From positions 62,001-126,000 of the forward strand of contig NZ_JAFCAR010000003.1 in NCBI RefSeq assembly GCF_016820245.1: DNA of 64,000 nucleotides. The letters are read 5' to 3'. The notes beneath the pieces were generated by a model. That model ran no database searches. It was not told the origin of the DNA and saw only the letters and a list, made by a program, of their open reading frames with translations. Shown here one piece after another: positions 16,745 to 23,561 of the stretch. The DNA is from Jannaschia sp. Os4. Its GTDB lineage: Bacteria > Pseudomonadota > Alphaproteobacteria > Rhodobacterales > Rhodobacteraceae. Numbering within the stretch: the stretch's first letter is position 1; each line of letters opens with the position of its first letter. The position numbers and the translations under genes were made by a program.

Positions 16745-16766
16745 ATAGTCGATCACCTATATAGTC
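16743..16766. promoter_or_regulatory. Repeated ATATAGTC boxes between ArsR and decarboxylase genes
   Basis: ATATAGTC occurs at 16743-16750 and 16759-16766, 16 bp apart, and CTATATAG at 16757-16764 is an 8-bp palindrome. The patch is strikingly AT-rich for this genome, overlaps the ArsR start region, and lies 27 bp upstream of the divergent decarboxylase start. It probably serves as operator and/or promoter for both directions. Confidence 0.5.
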
Positions 16767-16792
16767 ATCCCTCGACTCCACGGACCCCTACC

Positions 16793-18085
16793 ATGCCCGT
16801 CTTCCCCGCCCCAGAGGCCGTTGCCGCCCTGTCCCGCCTCGACGAGCCGCTGCCCGACACGGGCCGCCCGGACGCCGAGACGGCCGCCCTCCTGCGGGAG
16901 GTGGCCGCGCCCGCCACCGTGGCGTCCACGGGGCCGGACTACTTCGGCTTCGTCATCGGGGGCACGCTGCCCGCCGCGCGCGACGCCGACCACTGGGTGA
17001 CCGACCACGACCAGTGCGCCGTGGGCCATGTCGGCTCGCCCGCCGCCGCCGCGCTGGAGCGGGTGGCGGGCGCATGGGTGCTGGACGCCCTGGACCTGCC
17101 GCGCGGGGCGGCGGTGGCCTTCGGCACCTCGGCCACTGCCGGGGGCCTCTCCTGCCTGACGGCGGCGCGTCACGCGCTGCTGGCGCGGCAGGGCTGGGAC
17201 TTCGCCGCCTGCGGCCTCGACGGCGCGCCCCGCCTGCGCCTCGTGGTGCCCGAGACCGTGCACGTCACCATCCTCAAGGCCGCGCGCATCCTCGGCTTCG
17301 GCACGGACAACCTCGTCCGCATGCCCTGCACGCCGGCGGGCACCGTCGATCCCGCGCGCCTGCCCGCCTTCACCGACCGCGACATCGTCGTGCTGCAGGC
17401 GGGCGAGGTGAACACCGGCGGCTTCGACCCCTTCGCCGCCGTGATCCCGGCGGCGCGGGCGGCGGGTGCGTGGGTCCACGTGGACGGCGCCTTCGGCCTC
17501 TGGGCGCGCGCCTCCGCCCGCCGCGCCCTGACCGAGGGCGTGGACGGCGCGGATTCGTGGACCGTGGACGCGCACAAGTGGCTGCAGGTGCCCTACGACT
17601 GCGGCATGGCCATCGTCCGCGAGCCGGAATGGCTGGCCCGCGCCATGAACGCGGCCGCCGCCTATGCCGAGGGGCAGGCGGGCGACCAGATGCACCTCTG
17701 CCTCGAGTTCTCGCGCCGCGCGCGGGGCGTGCCCGCATGGGCCGCGCTGCGCAGCCTCGGACGGGACGGCATCGCCGCGATGGTGGACCGCCACTGCGCC
17801 CTCGCGGGCCGCATCGCCGACGGGCTGGCCGCGCTCGGGCTGGAGGTGCTCAACGCCCCTCCGCCGCTGAACCAAGTGCTCGCGCGCGGGCGCGACGACG
17901 CCGAGACGGCCGCGATCCTCGCCCATGTCCAAGGGTCGGGCGCCGCGTGGTTCGGTCCGACGATGTGGCACGGTCGCCCGGCCTTCCGCGTCTCCGTCTC
18001 GAACTGGCGGACGCGCGAGGCCCATGCCGACGCCCTCGTGGCCCTCGTCGTCGCCGCCCTTGACCCGTCCGCCCGACGGGCGTAA
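16793..18085 (+). CDS. PLP-dependent decarboxylase/aminotransferase-class V-like protein (group II decarboxylase family)
   Basis: 430 residues. Group II decarboxylase landmarks: GTSATAGGLSCLTAARHALL around residues 110-130, LVVPETVHVTILKAARIL with the ring-stacking histidine, GEVNTGGFDPFAAVIPAAR, WVHVDGAFGLWA with the conserved Asp-Ala pair, and the PLP lysine in SWTVDAHKWLQVPYDCG (about residue 260). The family decarboxylates aromatic amino acids, glutamate or diaminobutyrate to amines. It is divergent from the ArsR gene and probably regulated by it. A C-terminal FRVSVSNWRTREAHAD matches the family's last strand. The substrate cannot be read from sequence. Confidence 0.85.
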   Translation: MPVFPAPEAVAALSRLDEPLPDTGRPDAETAALLREVAAPATVASTGPDYFGFVIGGTLPAARDADHWVTDHDQCAVGHVGSPAAAALERVAGAWVLDALDLPRGAAVAFGTSATAGGLSCLTAARHALLARQGWDFAACGLDGAPRLRLVVPETVHVTILKAARILGFGTDNLVRMPCTPAGTVDPARLPAFTDRDIVVLQAGEVNTGGFDPFAAVIPAARAAGAWVHVDGAFGLWARASARRALTEGVDGADSWTVDAHKWLQVPYDCGMAIVREPEWLARAMNAAAAYAEGQAGDQMHLCLEFSRRARGVPAWAALRSLGRDGIAAMVDRHCALAGRIADGLAALGLEVLNAPPPLNQVLARGRDDAETAAILAHVQGSGAAWFGPTMWHGRPAFRVSVSNWRTREAHADALVALVVAALDPSARRA

Positions 18086-18101
18086 CCGCCGCCCCCGACC
18101 C

Positions 18102-18121
18102 CCGGAAGGCCCGCCTTCCGG
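18102..18121. terminator. Hairpin after the decarboxylase gene
   Basis: 9-bp perfect arms CCGGAAGGC and GCCTTCCGG with a 2-nt centre, 16 bp after the stop at 18085 and upstream of ffh; no U-tract. Confidence 0.5.
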
Positions 18122-18233
18122 TCCCGGACCCGTGCCGGGATCGCCCTCCGTCAGCGCGTTGCGCCCACGGGGGCGCTACCGCTTTGGCCCCGCGCCGCCC
18201 ATATGGGTGGCGCATCGAGAGAAGGAGACGCGC

Positions 18234-19703
18234 ATGTTCGAGACCCTGTCTGAGCGCCTCGGCGGCGTCTTCGACCGCCTCACCAAGCAGGGCGCCCTGT
18301 CCGAGGACGACGTCCGCACCGCCATGCGCGAGGTGCGCGTGGCGCTCTTGGAGGCCGACGTCTCGCTCCCCGTCACGCGCGACTTCGTGCGTCGCGTGAC
18401 CGCCAAGGCCACCGGTGCCGCCGTCACCAAGTCGGTCACCCCCGGCCAGCAGGTCGTCAAGATCGTCCACGACGAGCTCGTCGCCACGCTGGCGGGCGAG
18501 GAGCCGCCCGCGCCGATGCGCATCGACAACCCGCCCGCGCCGATCCTGATGGTCGGCCTGCAGGGCGGCGGCAAGACGACCACCACCGCCAAGATCGCCA
18601 AGCGCCTGAAGGACCGCGAGGGCAAGAAGGTCCTCATGGCCTCGCTCGACGTGAACCGTCCGGCGGCGATGGAGCAGCTGGCCATCCTCGGCACCCAGAT
18701 CGGCGTCGACACCCTGCCCATCGTCGCGGGCCAGCGCCCCGTCGACATCGCCAAGCGCGCGCGTCAGCAGGCCGCGTTGGGGGGCTACGACGTCTACTTC
18801 CTCGACACCGCCGGCCGCCTCCAGATCGACCAGGTGCTGATGGACGAGGCGGCGCAGGTCCATGCCGCCGTCGAGCCGCGCGAGACCATCCTCGTGGTCG
18901 ACGGCCTGACCGGCCAAGTGGCCGTCGAGGTCGCCGAGGAGTTCGACGCCAAGATCGGCGTCACCGGCGTCGTCCTCACCCGGATGGACGGCGACGGGCG
19001 CGGTGGCGCGGCCCTGTCGATGCGCGCCGTCACCGGCAAGCCGATCCGCTACGTCGGTCTGGGCGAGAAGCTCGACGCGCTGGAGGAGTTCGACGCCTCG
19101 CGCATCGCGGGCCGCATCCTCGGCATGGGCGACATCGTGGCCCTCGTCGAGCGCGCGCAGGAGACGCTCGAGGCCGAGCAGCAGGAACGCATGATGAAGC
19201 GGCTCTCCAAGGGCCTCTTCAACATGAACGACCTCCGCCAGCAGCTCGAGCAGATGCAGCGCATGGGCGGGATGCAGGGCATGATGGGGATGCTGCCCGG
19301 CATGGGGAAGGCCGCCAAGCAGATGGAGGCGGCGGGCTTCGACGACTCCGTCCTGCGCCGCCAGATCGCCCTCATCGACTCGATGACCAAGAAGGAGCGG
19401 GCCAACCCCCAGATCCTTCAGGCCTCCCGCAAGAAGCGCATCGCCAAGGGCGCGGGGCTGGAGGTCAGCGAGCTGAACCAGCTCCTGAAGATGCAGCGCC
19501 AGATGGGCGACGTGATGAAGAAGCTGGGCAAGGGCGGGATGCTCAAGCAGGCGATGAAGGCGATGGCCGGCAAGGGCGGCCCCGGCATGGACATGGCCAA
19601 CCCCGACCCGGCGGCGATGCAGGCGGCGGCGGCCCAGCTCCAGCGCGGCGGCGGCCTGCCCGGCCTCGGCGGCGGGATGAACCCCTTCGGCCGCAAGAAG
19701 TGA
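18234..19703 (+). CDS. ffh: Signal recognition particle protein Ffh
   Basis: 489 residues, full length. The N domain (FETLSERLGGVFDRLTKQG) is followed by the GTPase domain with P-loop VGLQGGGKTTTTAKIAKRL near residue 107, DVNRPAAMEQL, DTAGRLQID, and TRMDGDGRGGAALSMRAVTG. The methionine-rich M domain (MQRMGGMQGMMGMLPGMGK, then MKKLGKGGMLKQAMKAMAGK) binds 4.5S RNA and signal peptides. It targets nascent membrane proteins to FtsY and SecYEG. AAGGAGACG precedes the ATG. It leads a run of overlapping small genes towards rpsP-rimM-trmD-rplS, a typical alphaproteobacterial translation cluster. Confidence 0.97.
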   Translation: MFETLSERLGGVFDRLTKQGALSEDDVRTAMREVRVALLEADVSLPVTRDFVRRVTAKATGAAVTKSVTPGQQVVKIVHDELVATLAGEEPPAPMRIDNPPAPILMVGLQGGGKTTTTAKIAKRLKDREGKKVLMASLDVNRPAAMEQLAILGTQIGVDTLPIVAGQRPVDIAKRARQQAALGGYDVYFLDTAGRLQIDQVLMDEAAQVHAAVEPRETILVVDGLTGQVAVEVAEEFDAKIGVTGVVLTRMDGDGRGGAALSMRAVTGKPIRYVGLGEKLDALEEFDASRIAGRILGMGDIVALVERAQETLEAEQQERMMKRLSKGLFNMNDLRQQLEQMQRMGGMQGMMGMLPGMGKAAKQMEAAGFDDSVLRRQIALIDSMTKKERANPQILQASRKKRIAKGAGLEVSELNQLLKMQRQMGDVMKKLGKGGMLKQAMKAMAGKGGPGMDMANPDPAAMQAAAAQLQRGGGLPGLGGGMNPFGRKK

Positions 19704-20116
19704 CGCGCACCGCCCTCATACGGCTCTCGGGGTTCGACGCCCCACTCGACGGCGCGCCGGACGTGGCGGAGGTGCAGATGCGCGTCCTGCGCCGCGTGGA
19801 CGTGGACGGCATGGAGGAGGTGCTCCTCGCCGAGCTCCTGTCCCCGCTCGACACGGCCTCGGGCCGCGTCACCCATGTCGCCGTCTCGCCGCGCTTCGCG
19901 GGCGACACGCTGGACGACGCGCCCTTCGGCGGCAAGGTCGCCAACCTCGCCTTCGTGACGCGCGCGGACCCGGCGGCGGCGACGGCCCTGACGCCCGCCG
20001 ACGTGCGGCTCGCCGGGTTCGGCCTCGCGCAGGGCATCCCCCGCGCGGCCCCGACCGGGGCGCCGCCCTCCGCCAAGCGCGGCTGGCTCGCCCGCCTCCT
20101 CGGGAGGGCCGCATGA
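19700..20116 (+). CDS. Hypothetical protein downstream of ffh
   Basis: 138 residues from GTG at 19700, overlapping the ffh stop by 4 bp. It is soluble, with no signal peptide: an N-terminal beta-strand-rich part (TALIRLSGFDAPLDGAPDVA, QMRVLRRVDVDGMEEVLLAE), a middle VTHVAVSPRFAGDTLDDAPFG, and a basic tail AKRGWLARLLGRAA. I do not recognise the family. The 4-bp overlaps on both sides and conserved-looking codon use support a real gene within the ffh operon. No catalytic motif is evident. Confidence 0.6.
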   Translation: MTRTALIRLSGFDAPLDGAPDVAEVQMRVLRRVDVDGMEEVLLAELLSPLDTASGRVTHVAVSPRFAGDTLDDAPFGGKVANLAFVTRADPAAATALTPADVRLAGFGLAQGIPRAAPTGAPPSAKRGWLARLLGRAA

Positions 20117-20445
20117 TCACCTGCACCGTCCGCTACGAGATCGACCCCGACAAGCTGGCCGAGTTCGAGCGCTACGCCCGCTTCTGGCTCGGCAAGGTGC
20201 CAGCGATGGGCGGCACCCATCACGGCTACCACCTGCCGCACGAGGGGCCGAACGACGTGGCCTACTGCCACTTCTCCTTCCCCTCGCTCGCCGCCTACGA
20301 GCGATACCGCGAGGCGATGCGGGCCGACGCCGAGTGCCAGCGCGCCTACGCGTTCGCCCAGCGCACGAAGTGCATCCGCCGCTACGACCGCTCCTTCACC
20401 AAGCCCGTGCTCGACGGGGCCGGCGCTGACGAGCTCGGCCTGTGA
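20113..20445 (+). CDS. NIPSNAP family protein
   Basis: 110 residues, a single NIPSNAP/dimeric alpha-beta barrel domain: ITCTVRYEIDPDKLAEFERY at the start, WLGKVPAMGGTHHGYHLPHE in the middle, and AYCHFSFPSLAAYERYREAM before a C-terminal RRYDRSFTKPVL. Such small proteins resemble antibiotic-biosynthesis monooxygenase and EthD-like domains, but a catalytic role is unproven. It overlaps its neighbours by 4 bp on both sides, so it is translationally coupled within the ffh-GNAT run. Cytoplasmic. Confidence 0.8.
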   Translation: MITCTVRYEIDPDKLAEFERYARFWLGKVPAMGGTHHGYHLPHEGPNDVAYCHFSFPSLAAYERYREAMRADAECQRAYAFAQRTKCIRRYDRSFTKPVLDGAGADELGL

Positions 20446-20960
20446 CCGCGATCACCACCCATATCCCCACGCTCACGACGGAGCGCCTGACCCTGCGCGC
20501 CCCCGAGGCGCGGGACGCCGGGGCCTATGCCGACTTCTACGCCAGCGCGCGGTCGGAGATCATCGGCGGGCCGCTGGACCTCAAGCGCGCGTGGAAGGTG
20601 CTGACCAACGACGCGGGCCACTGGATGCTGCGCGGCTTCGGCTGGTGGGTGCTGGACGTCACCGGCGGCGCGCGCGCGGTGGGCTCCGTCGGCTTCCACC
20701 TGCCCGAGGGGGAGCGGGACGTCGAACTCGGCTGGTCGCTCTTCTCCGGCGAGGGGCACGGATACGCCACCGAGGCCGCGCGCGCCGCCCTCGACTGGGC
20801 GGCGACCGCCCACCCCGACTGGACCCGCCTCGTCAGCCATATCGACCGCACGAACGTGGCGTCCCAGAGGGTCGCCGCCCGCCTCGGCGCGACCGACACG
20901 GGCGAGGCGACGCCGCACAACCCCGACTGCAACGTCTGGCTCCACGGGGCGGCGGCATGA
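20442..20960 (+). CDS. GNAT family N-acetyltransferase (first of three in tandem)
   Basis: 172 residues, GTG start overlapping the upstream stop. A RimJ/RimL-type GNAT: TLTTERLTLRAPEARDAGAY at the N-terminus, then GPLDLKRAWKVL, HWMLRGFGWWVLDV, and VELGWSLFSGEGHGYATEAA with the acetyl-CoA pyrophosphate loop (GEGHGYA), ending with NVASQRVAARLGATDTG. The RimJ/RimL group acetylates protein N-termini or amino-acid-like small molecules. It is followed by two related genes with ATGA overlaps. The neighbourhood (ffh, rpsP, rimM, trmD) makes a ribosomal or translation-factor target conceivable, but that is inference. Confidence 0.85.
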   Translation: MTAITTHIPTLTTERLTLRAPEARDAGAYADFYASARSEIIGGPLDLKRAWKVLTNDAGHWMLRGFGWWVLDVTGGARAVGSVGFHLPEGERDVELGWSLFSGEGHGYATEAARAALDWAATAHPDWTRLVSHIDRTNVASQRVAARLGATDTGEATPHNPDCNVWLHGAAA

Positions 20961-21466
20961 TCCCGACGCTGCACACCGAGCGCCTGATCCTGCGCGCACC
21001 CGAGGGCCGCGACCACGCCCCGCTGGCCGCCTTCTACGCCTCCGACCGCTCGCGCTTCGTCGGCGGCCCGCTCACGGCCGAGCGCGCGTGGCGCAAGCTG
21101 GCCGAGGAGGCGGGCCACTGGATCCTGCGCGGCTACGGGCGCTGGATCGTCGAGCGCGACGGCACGGCGGTGGGCATGGTCGGCCTCTGGTATCCCGACG
21201 CGTGGCCCGAGCCCGAGATCGGCTGGGACCTCTTCGAGGGCCACGAGGGGCAGGGCTACGCCACCGAGGCCGGGGCCGCCGCCCGCGCCCACGCCTACGG
21301 CGCCCTCGGCTGGACCACCGCGATCAGCCTCGTGGCCCACGGCAACGACGGCTCGGCCCGCGTGGCCCAGCGCCTCGGCTGCACCCGCGAGGCCGACATC
21401 GCGCACGAGGTGTTCGGCCCGATGCAGGTCTGGCGCCACCCGGCCCCGGCGGAGGTCGCCGCATGA
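20957..21466 (+). CDS. GNAT family N-acetyltransferase (second of three in tandem)
   Basis: 169 residues. Clearly paralogous to the preceding gene: LHTERLILRAPEGRDHAPLA, SRFVGGPLTAERAWRKLAEE, HWILRGYGRWIVERDGTAVG, then PEIGWDLFEGHEGQGYATEA with the acyl-CoA loop (GHEGQGYA), and NDGSARVAQRLGCTREAD. The ATG overlaps the upstream stop (ATGA), and the same overlap joins it to the third GNAT. It probably arose by tandem duplication and diverged. The target is unknown. Confidence 0.85.
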   Translation: MIPTLHTERLILRAPEGRDHAPLAAFYASDRSRFVGGPLTAERAWRKLAEEAGHWILRGYGRWIVERDGTAVGMVGLWYPDAWPEPEIGWDLFEGHEGQGYATEAGAAARAHAYGALGWTTAISLVAHGNDGSARVAQRLGCTREADIAHEVFGPMQVWRHPAPAEVAA

Positions 21467-22104
21467 CCGGCCTCGCCGCCCTCCTGTTCCGCGGACGCGC
21501 CTCCGACGCCGCCAACGCCCCCGCGCGCACCGCGCCGGACGACGGGCTGCCCCCCGCGATCCCCACCACGCCCCGCGCCGACCTGCTCGCCACCGCGCTG
21601 CAGGGGCGCATCCCGATGCTGCGGACCGCCCGCGCCGTCCTGCGCGCGCCGCGCCAGTCCGACTTCCCCGCCCTGCGCGAGATCATGGAGGGGGAGCGCG
21701 GCGCGATGGCGGGTGGCCCGCTCAAGCCCGCGGAATGCTGGGCCGACTTCTGCCAAGCCACCGCCGTCTGGCTGCTGCGCGGCCACGGCATGTGGACCGT
21801 GGCCACCGAGGGCGCCGTCGCGGGCTTCGTCCTGATCGGCACAGAGCCGGGCGACCGCGAGCACGAGCTGGGCTTCCTCATGCGCGAGGACTGGGAGGGG
21901 ATCGGCCTCGCCCACGAGGTCGCCGTCGCCGCCCGCGACCACGCGTGGCGCACGCTCCGCCTCCCCTCGCTGGTCAGCTACGTCGCCACCGGCAACGCCC
22001 GGTCCGAGGCGCTCTGCCGCCGCCTCGGCGCGGCGCCCGACGGCACGATGCACGACGGCGCGCTCACGGTCTGGCGCCACCCCCGCCCGGAGGACCTCGC
22101 ATGA
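21463..22104 (+). CDS. GNAT family N-acetyltransferase (third of three in tandem)
   Basis: 213 residues, about 45 longer than its two upstream paralogs owing to an N-terminal extension (LLFRGRASDAANAPARTAPD and following) before the domain start PMLRTARAVLRAPRQSDFPA. The GNAT core is more diverged: AGGPLKPAECWADFCQATAV, WLLRGHGMWTVATEGAVAG, EHELGFLMREDWEGIGLAHE, where the acetyl-CoA loop reads WEGIGLA instead of GQGYA, and GNARSEALCRRLGAAPDG. The altered loop may mean weakened or changed cofactor use. It ends 127 bp before chorismate mutase; GC-rich hairpin repeats fill the gap. Confidence 0.8.
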   Translation: MTGLAALLFRGRASDAANAPARTAPDDGLPPAIPTTPRADLLATALQGRIPMLRTARAVLRAPRQSDFPALREIMEGERGAMAGGPLKPAECWADFCQATAVWLLRGHGMWTVATEGAVAGFVLIGTEPGDREHELGFLMREDWEGIGLAHEVAVAARDHAWRTLRLPSLVSYVATGNARSEALCRRLGAAPDGTMHDGALTVWRHPRPEDLA

Positions 22105-22153
22105 CCCGGATCGCGGCCTCTTCCCTTCCTCTTGCCGGAAATATCCCGGGGGT

Positions 22154-22210
22154 CCGGGGGCAGAGCCCCCGGCGCGTCCCGTCCGCACGGGGGGCGCCCC
22201 CCCTGCGGAC
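22154..22210. repeat. GC-rich double hairpin repeat (Rhodobacterales-type intergenic element)
   Basis: Two adjacent hairpins: CCGGGGG-CAGAG-CCCCCGG (22154-22172), and a 30-nt stem at 22181-22210 with outer arms GTCCGCA/TGCGGAC and inner arms GGGGGGC/GCCCCCC separated by one C-C mismatch. The first is preceded by GCCGGAAATATCCCGGGGG (22135-22153). I recall similar GGGGGC-GAGCCCCC elements scattered through Rhodobacteraceae genomes; a related hairpin lies at 45206-45222. It may also terminate or attenuate the GNAT transcript before chorismate mutase. Confidence 0.6.
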
Positions 22211-22231
22211 GCCACGATCGGAGACATTGAC

Positions 22232-22531
22232 GTGACCGACGCTCAGCATCGCGCGGCCTCGCTCCTTCGGGACCACCGCGCCTCCATCGACCGCCTCGAC
22301 GCGGTCCTCGTCTACACGCTCGCCGAGCGCTTCTCCCACACGCAGGCCGTGGGAAGGCTCAAGGCGGAGCACGACTTGCCGCCCTCCGACCCCGGTCGGG
22401 AGGCGCAGCAGATCGCGCGGCTGGAAGGCCTCGCGCAGGAGGCGGGCCTCGACCCCGCCTTCGCCAAGAAGTTCCTCGGCTTCGTGATCGAGGAAGTCAT
22501 CCGCCATCATCGGCAACACCAAGAGAACTAA
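22232..22531 (+). CDS. Chorismate mutase (AroQ type)
   Basis: 99 residues from a GTG start, the length of a stand-alone AroQ-alpha domain. Conserved elements: RDHRASIDRLDAVLVYTLAE at the start, FSHTQAVGRLKAEHDLPPSD with the active-site Arg/Lys, and FAKKFLGFVIEEVIRHHRQH at the end. It converts chorismate to prephenate for phenylalanine and tyrosine synthesis in the cytoplasm. It sits 12 bp ahead of rpsP, so aromatic synthesis and ribosomal protein S16 are expressed together; this linkage is, as I recall, common in Rhodobacterales. Confidence 0.88.
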   Translation: MTDAQHRAASLLRDHRASIDRLDAVLVYTLAERFSHTQAVGRLKAEHDLPPSDPGREAQQIARLEGLAQEAGLDPAFAKKFLGFVIEEVIRHHRQHQEN

Positions 22532-22543
22532 GGAAGAATCACC

Positions 22544-22966
22544 ATGGCCATGAAGATCCGGCTCGCCCGCGGCGGCTCCAAGAAGCGCCCGTTCTACCGC
22601 GTCGTCGCCGCCGATAGCCGACAGCCCCGCGACGGCCGCTTCATCGAGAAGCTGGGCACCTACAACCCGCTGCTGCCGAAGGATTCCGAGGAGCGCGTGA
22701 AGCTCGACATGGAGCGCGTGCAGCACTGGCTCGACCAAGGCGCGCAGCCCACCGACCGCGTCGCCCGCTTCCTTGAGGCCGCCGGCGCGCGTCCCAAGGC
22801 CGAGCGCGCGAACCTGAAGAAGGGCGAGCCGGGCAAGAAGGCCCAGGAGCGCGCGCAGGAGAAGGCCGACAAGGCCGCCGCCGCCGCCGAGGCCGCCAAG
22901 GAGGCCGAGGCCGCGCCCGCCGAGGCCGATGCTGCACCTGCGGAAGAGACCGCCGCCGAGGAGTGA
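22544..22966 (+). CDS. rpsP: 30S ribosomal protein S16 with extended acidic-basic tail
   Basis: 140 residues. The S16 core is complete: [20 protein letters not shown] at the N-terminus, [18 protein letters not shown] and [20 protein letters not shown]. The family core is about 80 residues; here roughly 55 more form a Lys/Glu/Ala-rich tail ([20 protein letters not shown], ending PAEETAAEE). Such tails occur in alphaproteobacterial S16. AAGGAAGA lies before the ATG. S16 binds 16S rRNA and is needed for 30S assembly, and the next gene, rimM, encodes a 30S maturation factor. Confidence 0.96.
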   Translation: MAMKIRLARGGSKKRPFYRVVAADSRQPRDGRFIEKLGTYNPLLPKDSEERVKLDMERVQHWLDQGAQPTDRVARFLEAAGARPKAERANLKKGEPGKKAQERAQEKADKAAAAAEAAKEAEAAPAEADAAPAEETAAEE

Positions 22967-22990
22967 TCCCCGGCCGCCCGGACTGGGATC

Positions 22991-23038
22991 CTGTACGTTT
23001 CGTACGGGCCCGTCCGGGCAGTCTTCACGTTTCGTACG
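22991..23038. promoter_or_regulatory. Paired 16-bp operator-like motif upstream of rimM
   Basis: Read on the minus strand, CGTACGAAACGTGAAG (23038-23023) and CGTACGAAACGTACAG (23006-22991) are tandem copies with a 16-bp spacer. Each has a dyad centred on AAA (GTACG-AAA-CGTAC is perfect in the second). The same motif pair with the same spacer occurs at 62087-62134. The position between the rpsP stop and the rimM start suggests an internal promoter or operator; the binding protein is unknown. Confidence 0.5.
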
Positions 23039-23048
23039 GAGCACGTGA

Positions 23049-23561
23049 ATGAAGGACCACGTCTGCTTGGGCGCCGTGATGGGCGGCCACGGCGTGCGCG
23101 GCGACGTGCGCGTCAAGTCGTTCTGCGCCGAGCCCTCGGCCTTGGGCGACTACGGCCCCCTCACGGACGACGCGGGCGCGACCCGCACCCTCACCGTGCT
23201 CAAGCCCGTCAAGGGCGGCTATGCCGTGCGCCTGTCCGGCGTCTCCTCCAAGGAGGCGGCCGACGCGCTGCGCGGCCAGCGCCTCTGGGTGCCGCGCGCC
23301 GCGCTGCCCGAGGCGGAGGAGGACGAGTACTACCACGCCGACCTGATCGGGCTGGAGGCCGTCGACACCGGCGGCGCGCGGCTGGGGCGGGTCAAGGCGG
23401 TCCTCGACCACGGGGGCGGCGACCTCTTGGAGCTGGCGCGCCCCGGCGGGGACACGGCCCTCGTGCCGTTCACCCGCGCCATCGTCCCGACCGTCGACCT
23501 CTCGGCCGGTCGTCTCGTGGTCGACCCGCCCGACGGCCTGCTCCCGGACGATCCGGCCTAG
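23049..23561 (+). CDS. rimM: Ribosome maturation factor RimM
   Basis: 170 residues with the two expected beta-barrel domains: the N-terminal RimM domain (VCLGAVMGGHGVRGDVRVKS, then VSSKEAADALRGQRLWVPRA) and the C-terminal PRC-barrel (EEDEYYHADLIGLEAVDTGG, DLLELARPGGDTALVPFTRA, IVPTVDLSAGRLVVDPPDGL). The YYHADLIG motif is the family hallmark. RimM binds S19 and helps assemble the 30S head. It is preceded by rpsP with an 82-bp gap holding the paired motif, and its 3' end overlaps the convergent kinase-like gene by 4 bp, which interrupts the usual rimM-trmD adjacency. Confidence 0.95.
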   Translation: MKDHVCLGAVMGGHGVRGDVRVKSFCAEPSALGDYGPLTDDAGATRTLTVLKPVKGGYAVRLSGVSSKEAADALRGQRLWVPRAALPEAEEDEYYHADLIGLEAVDTGGARLGRVKAVLDHGGGDLLELARPGGDTALVPFTRAIVPTVDLSAGRLVVDPPDGLLPDDPA

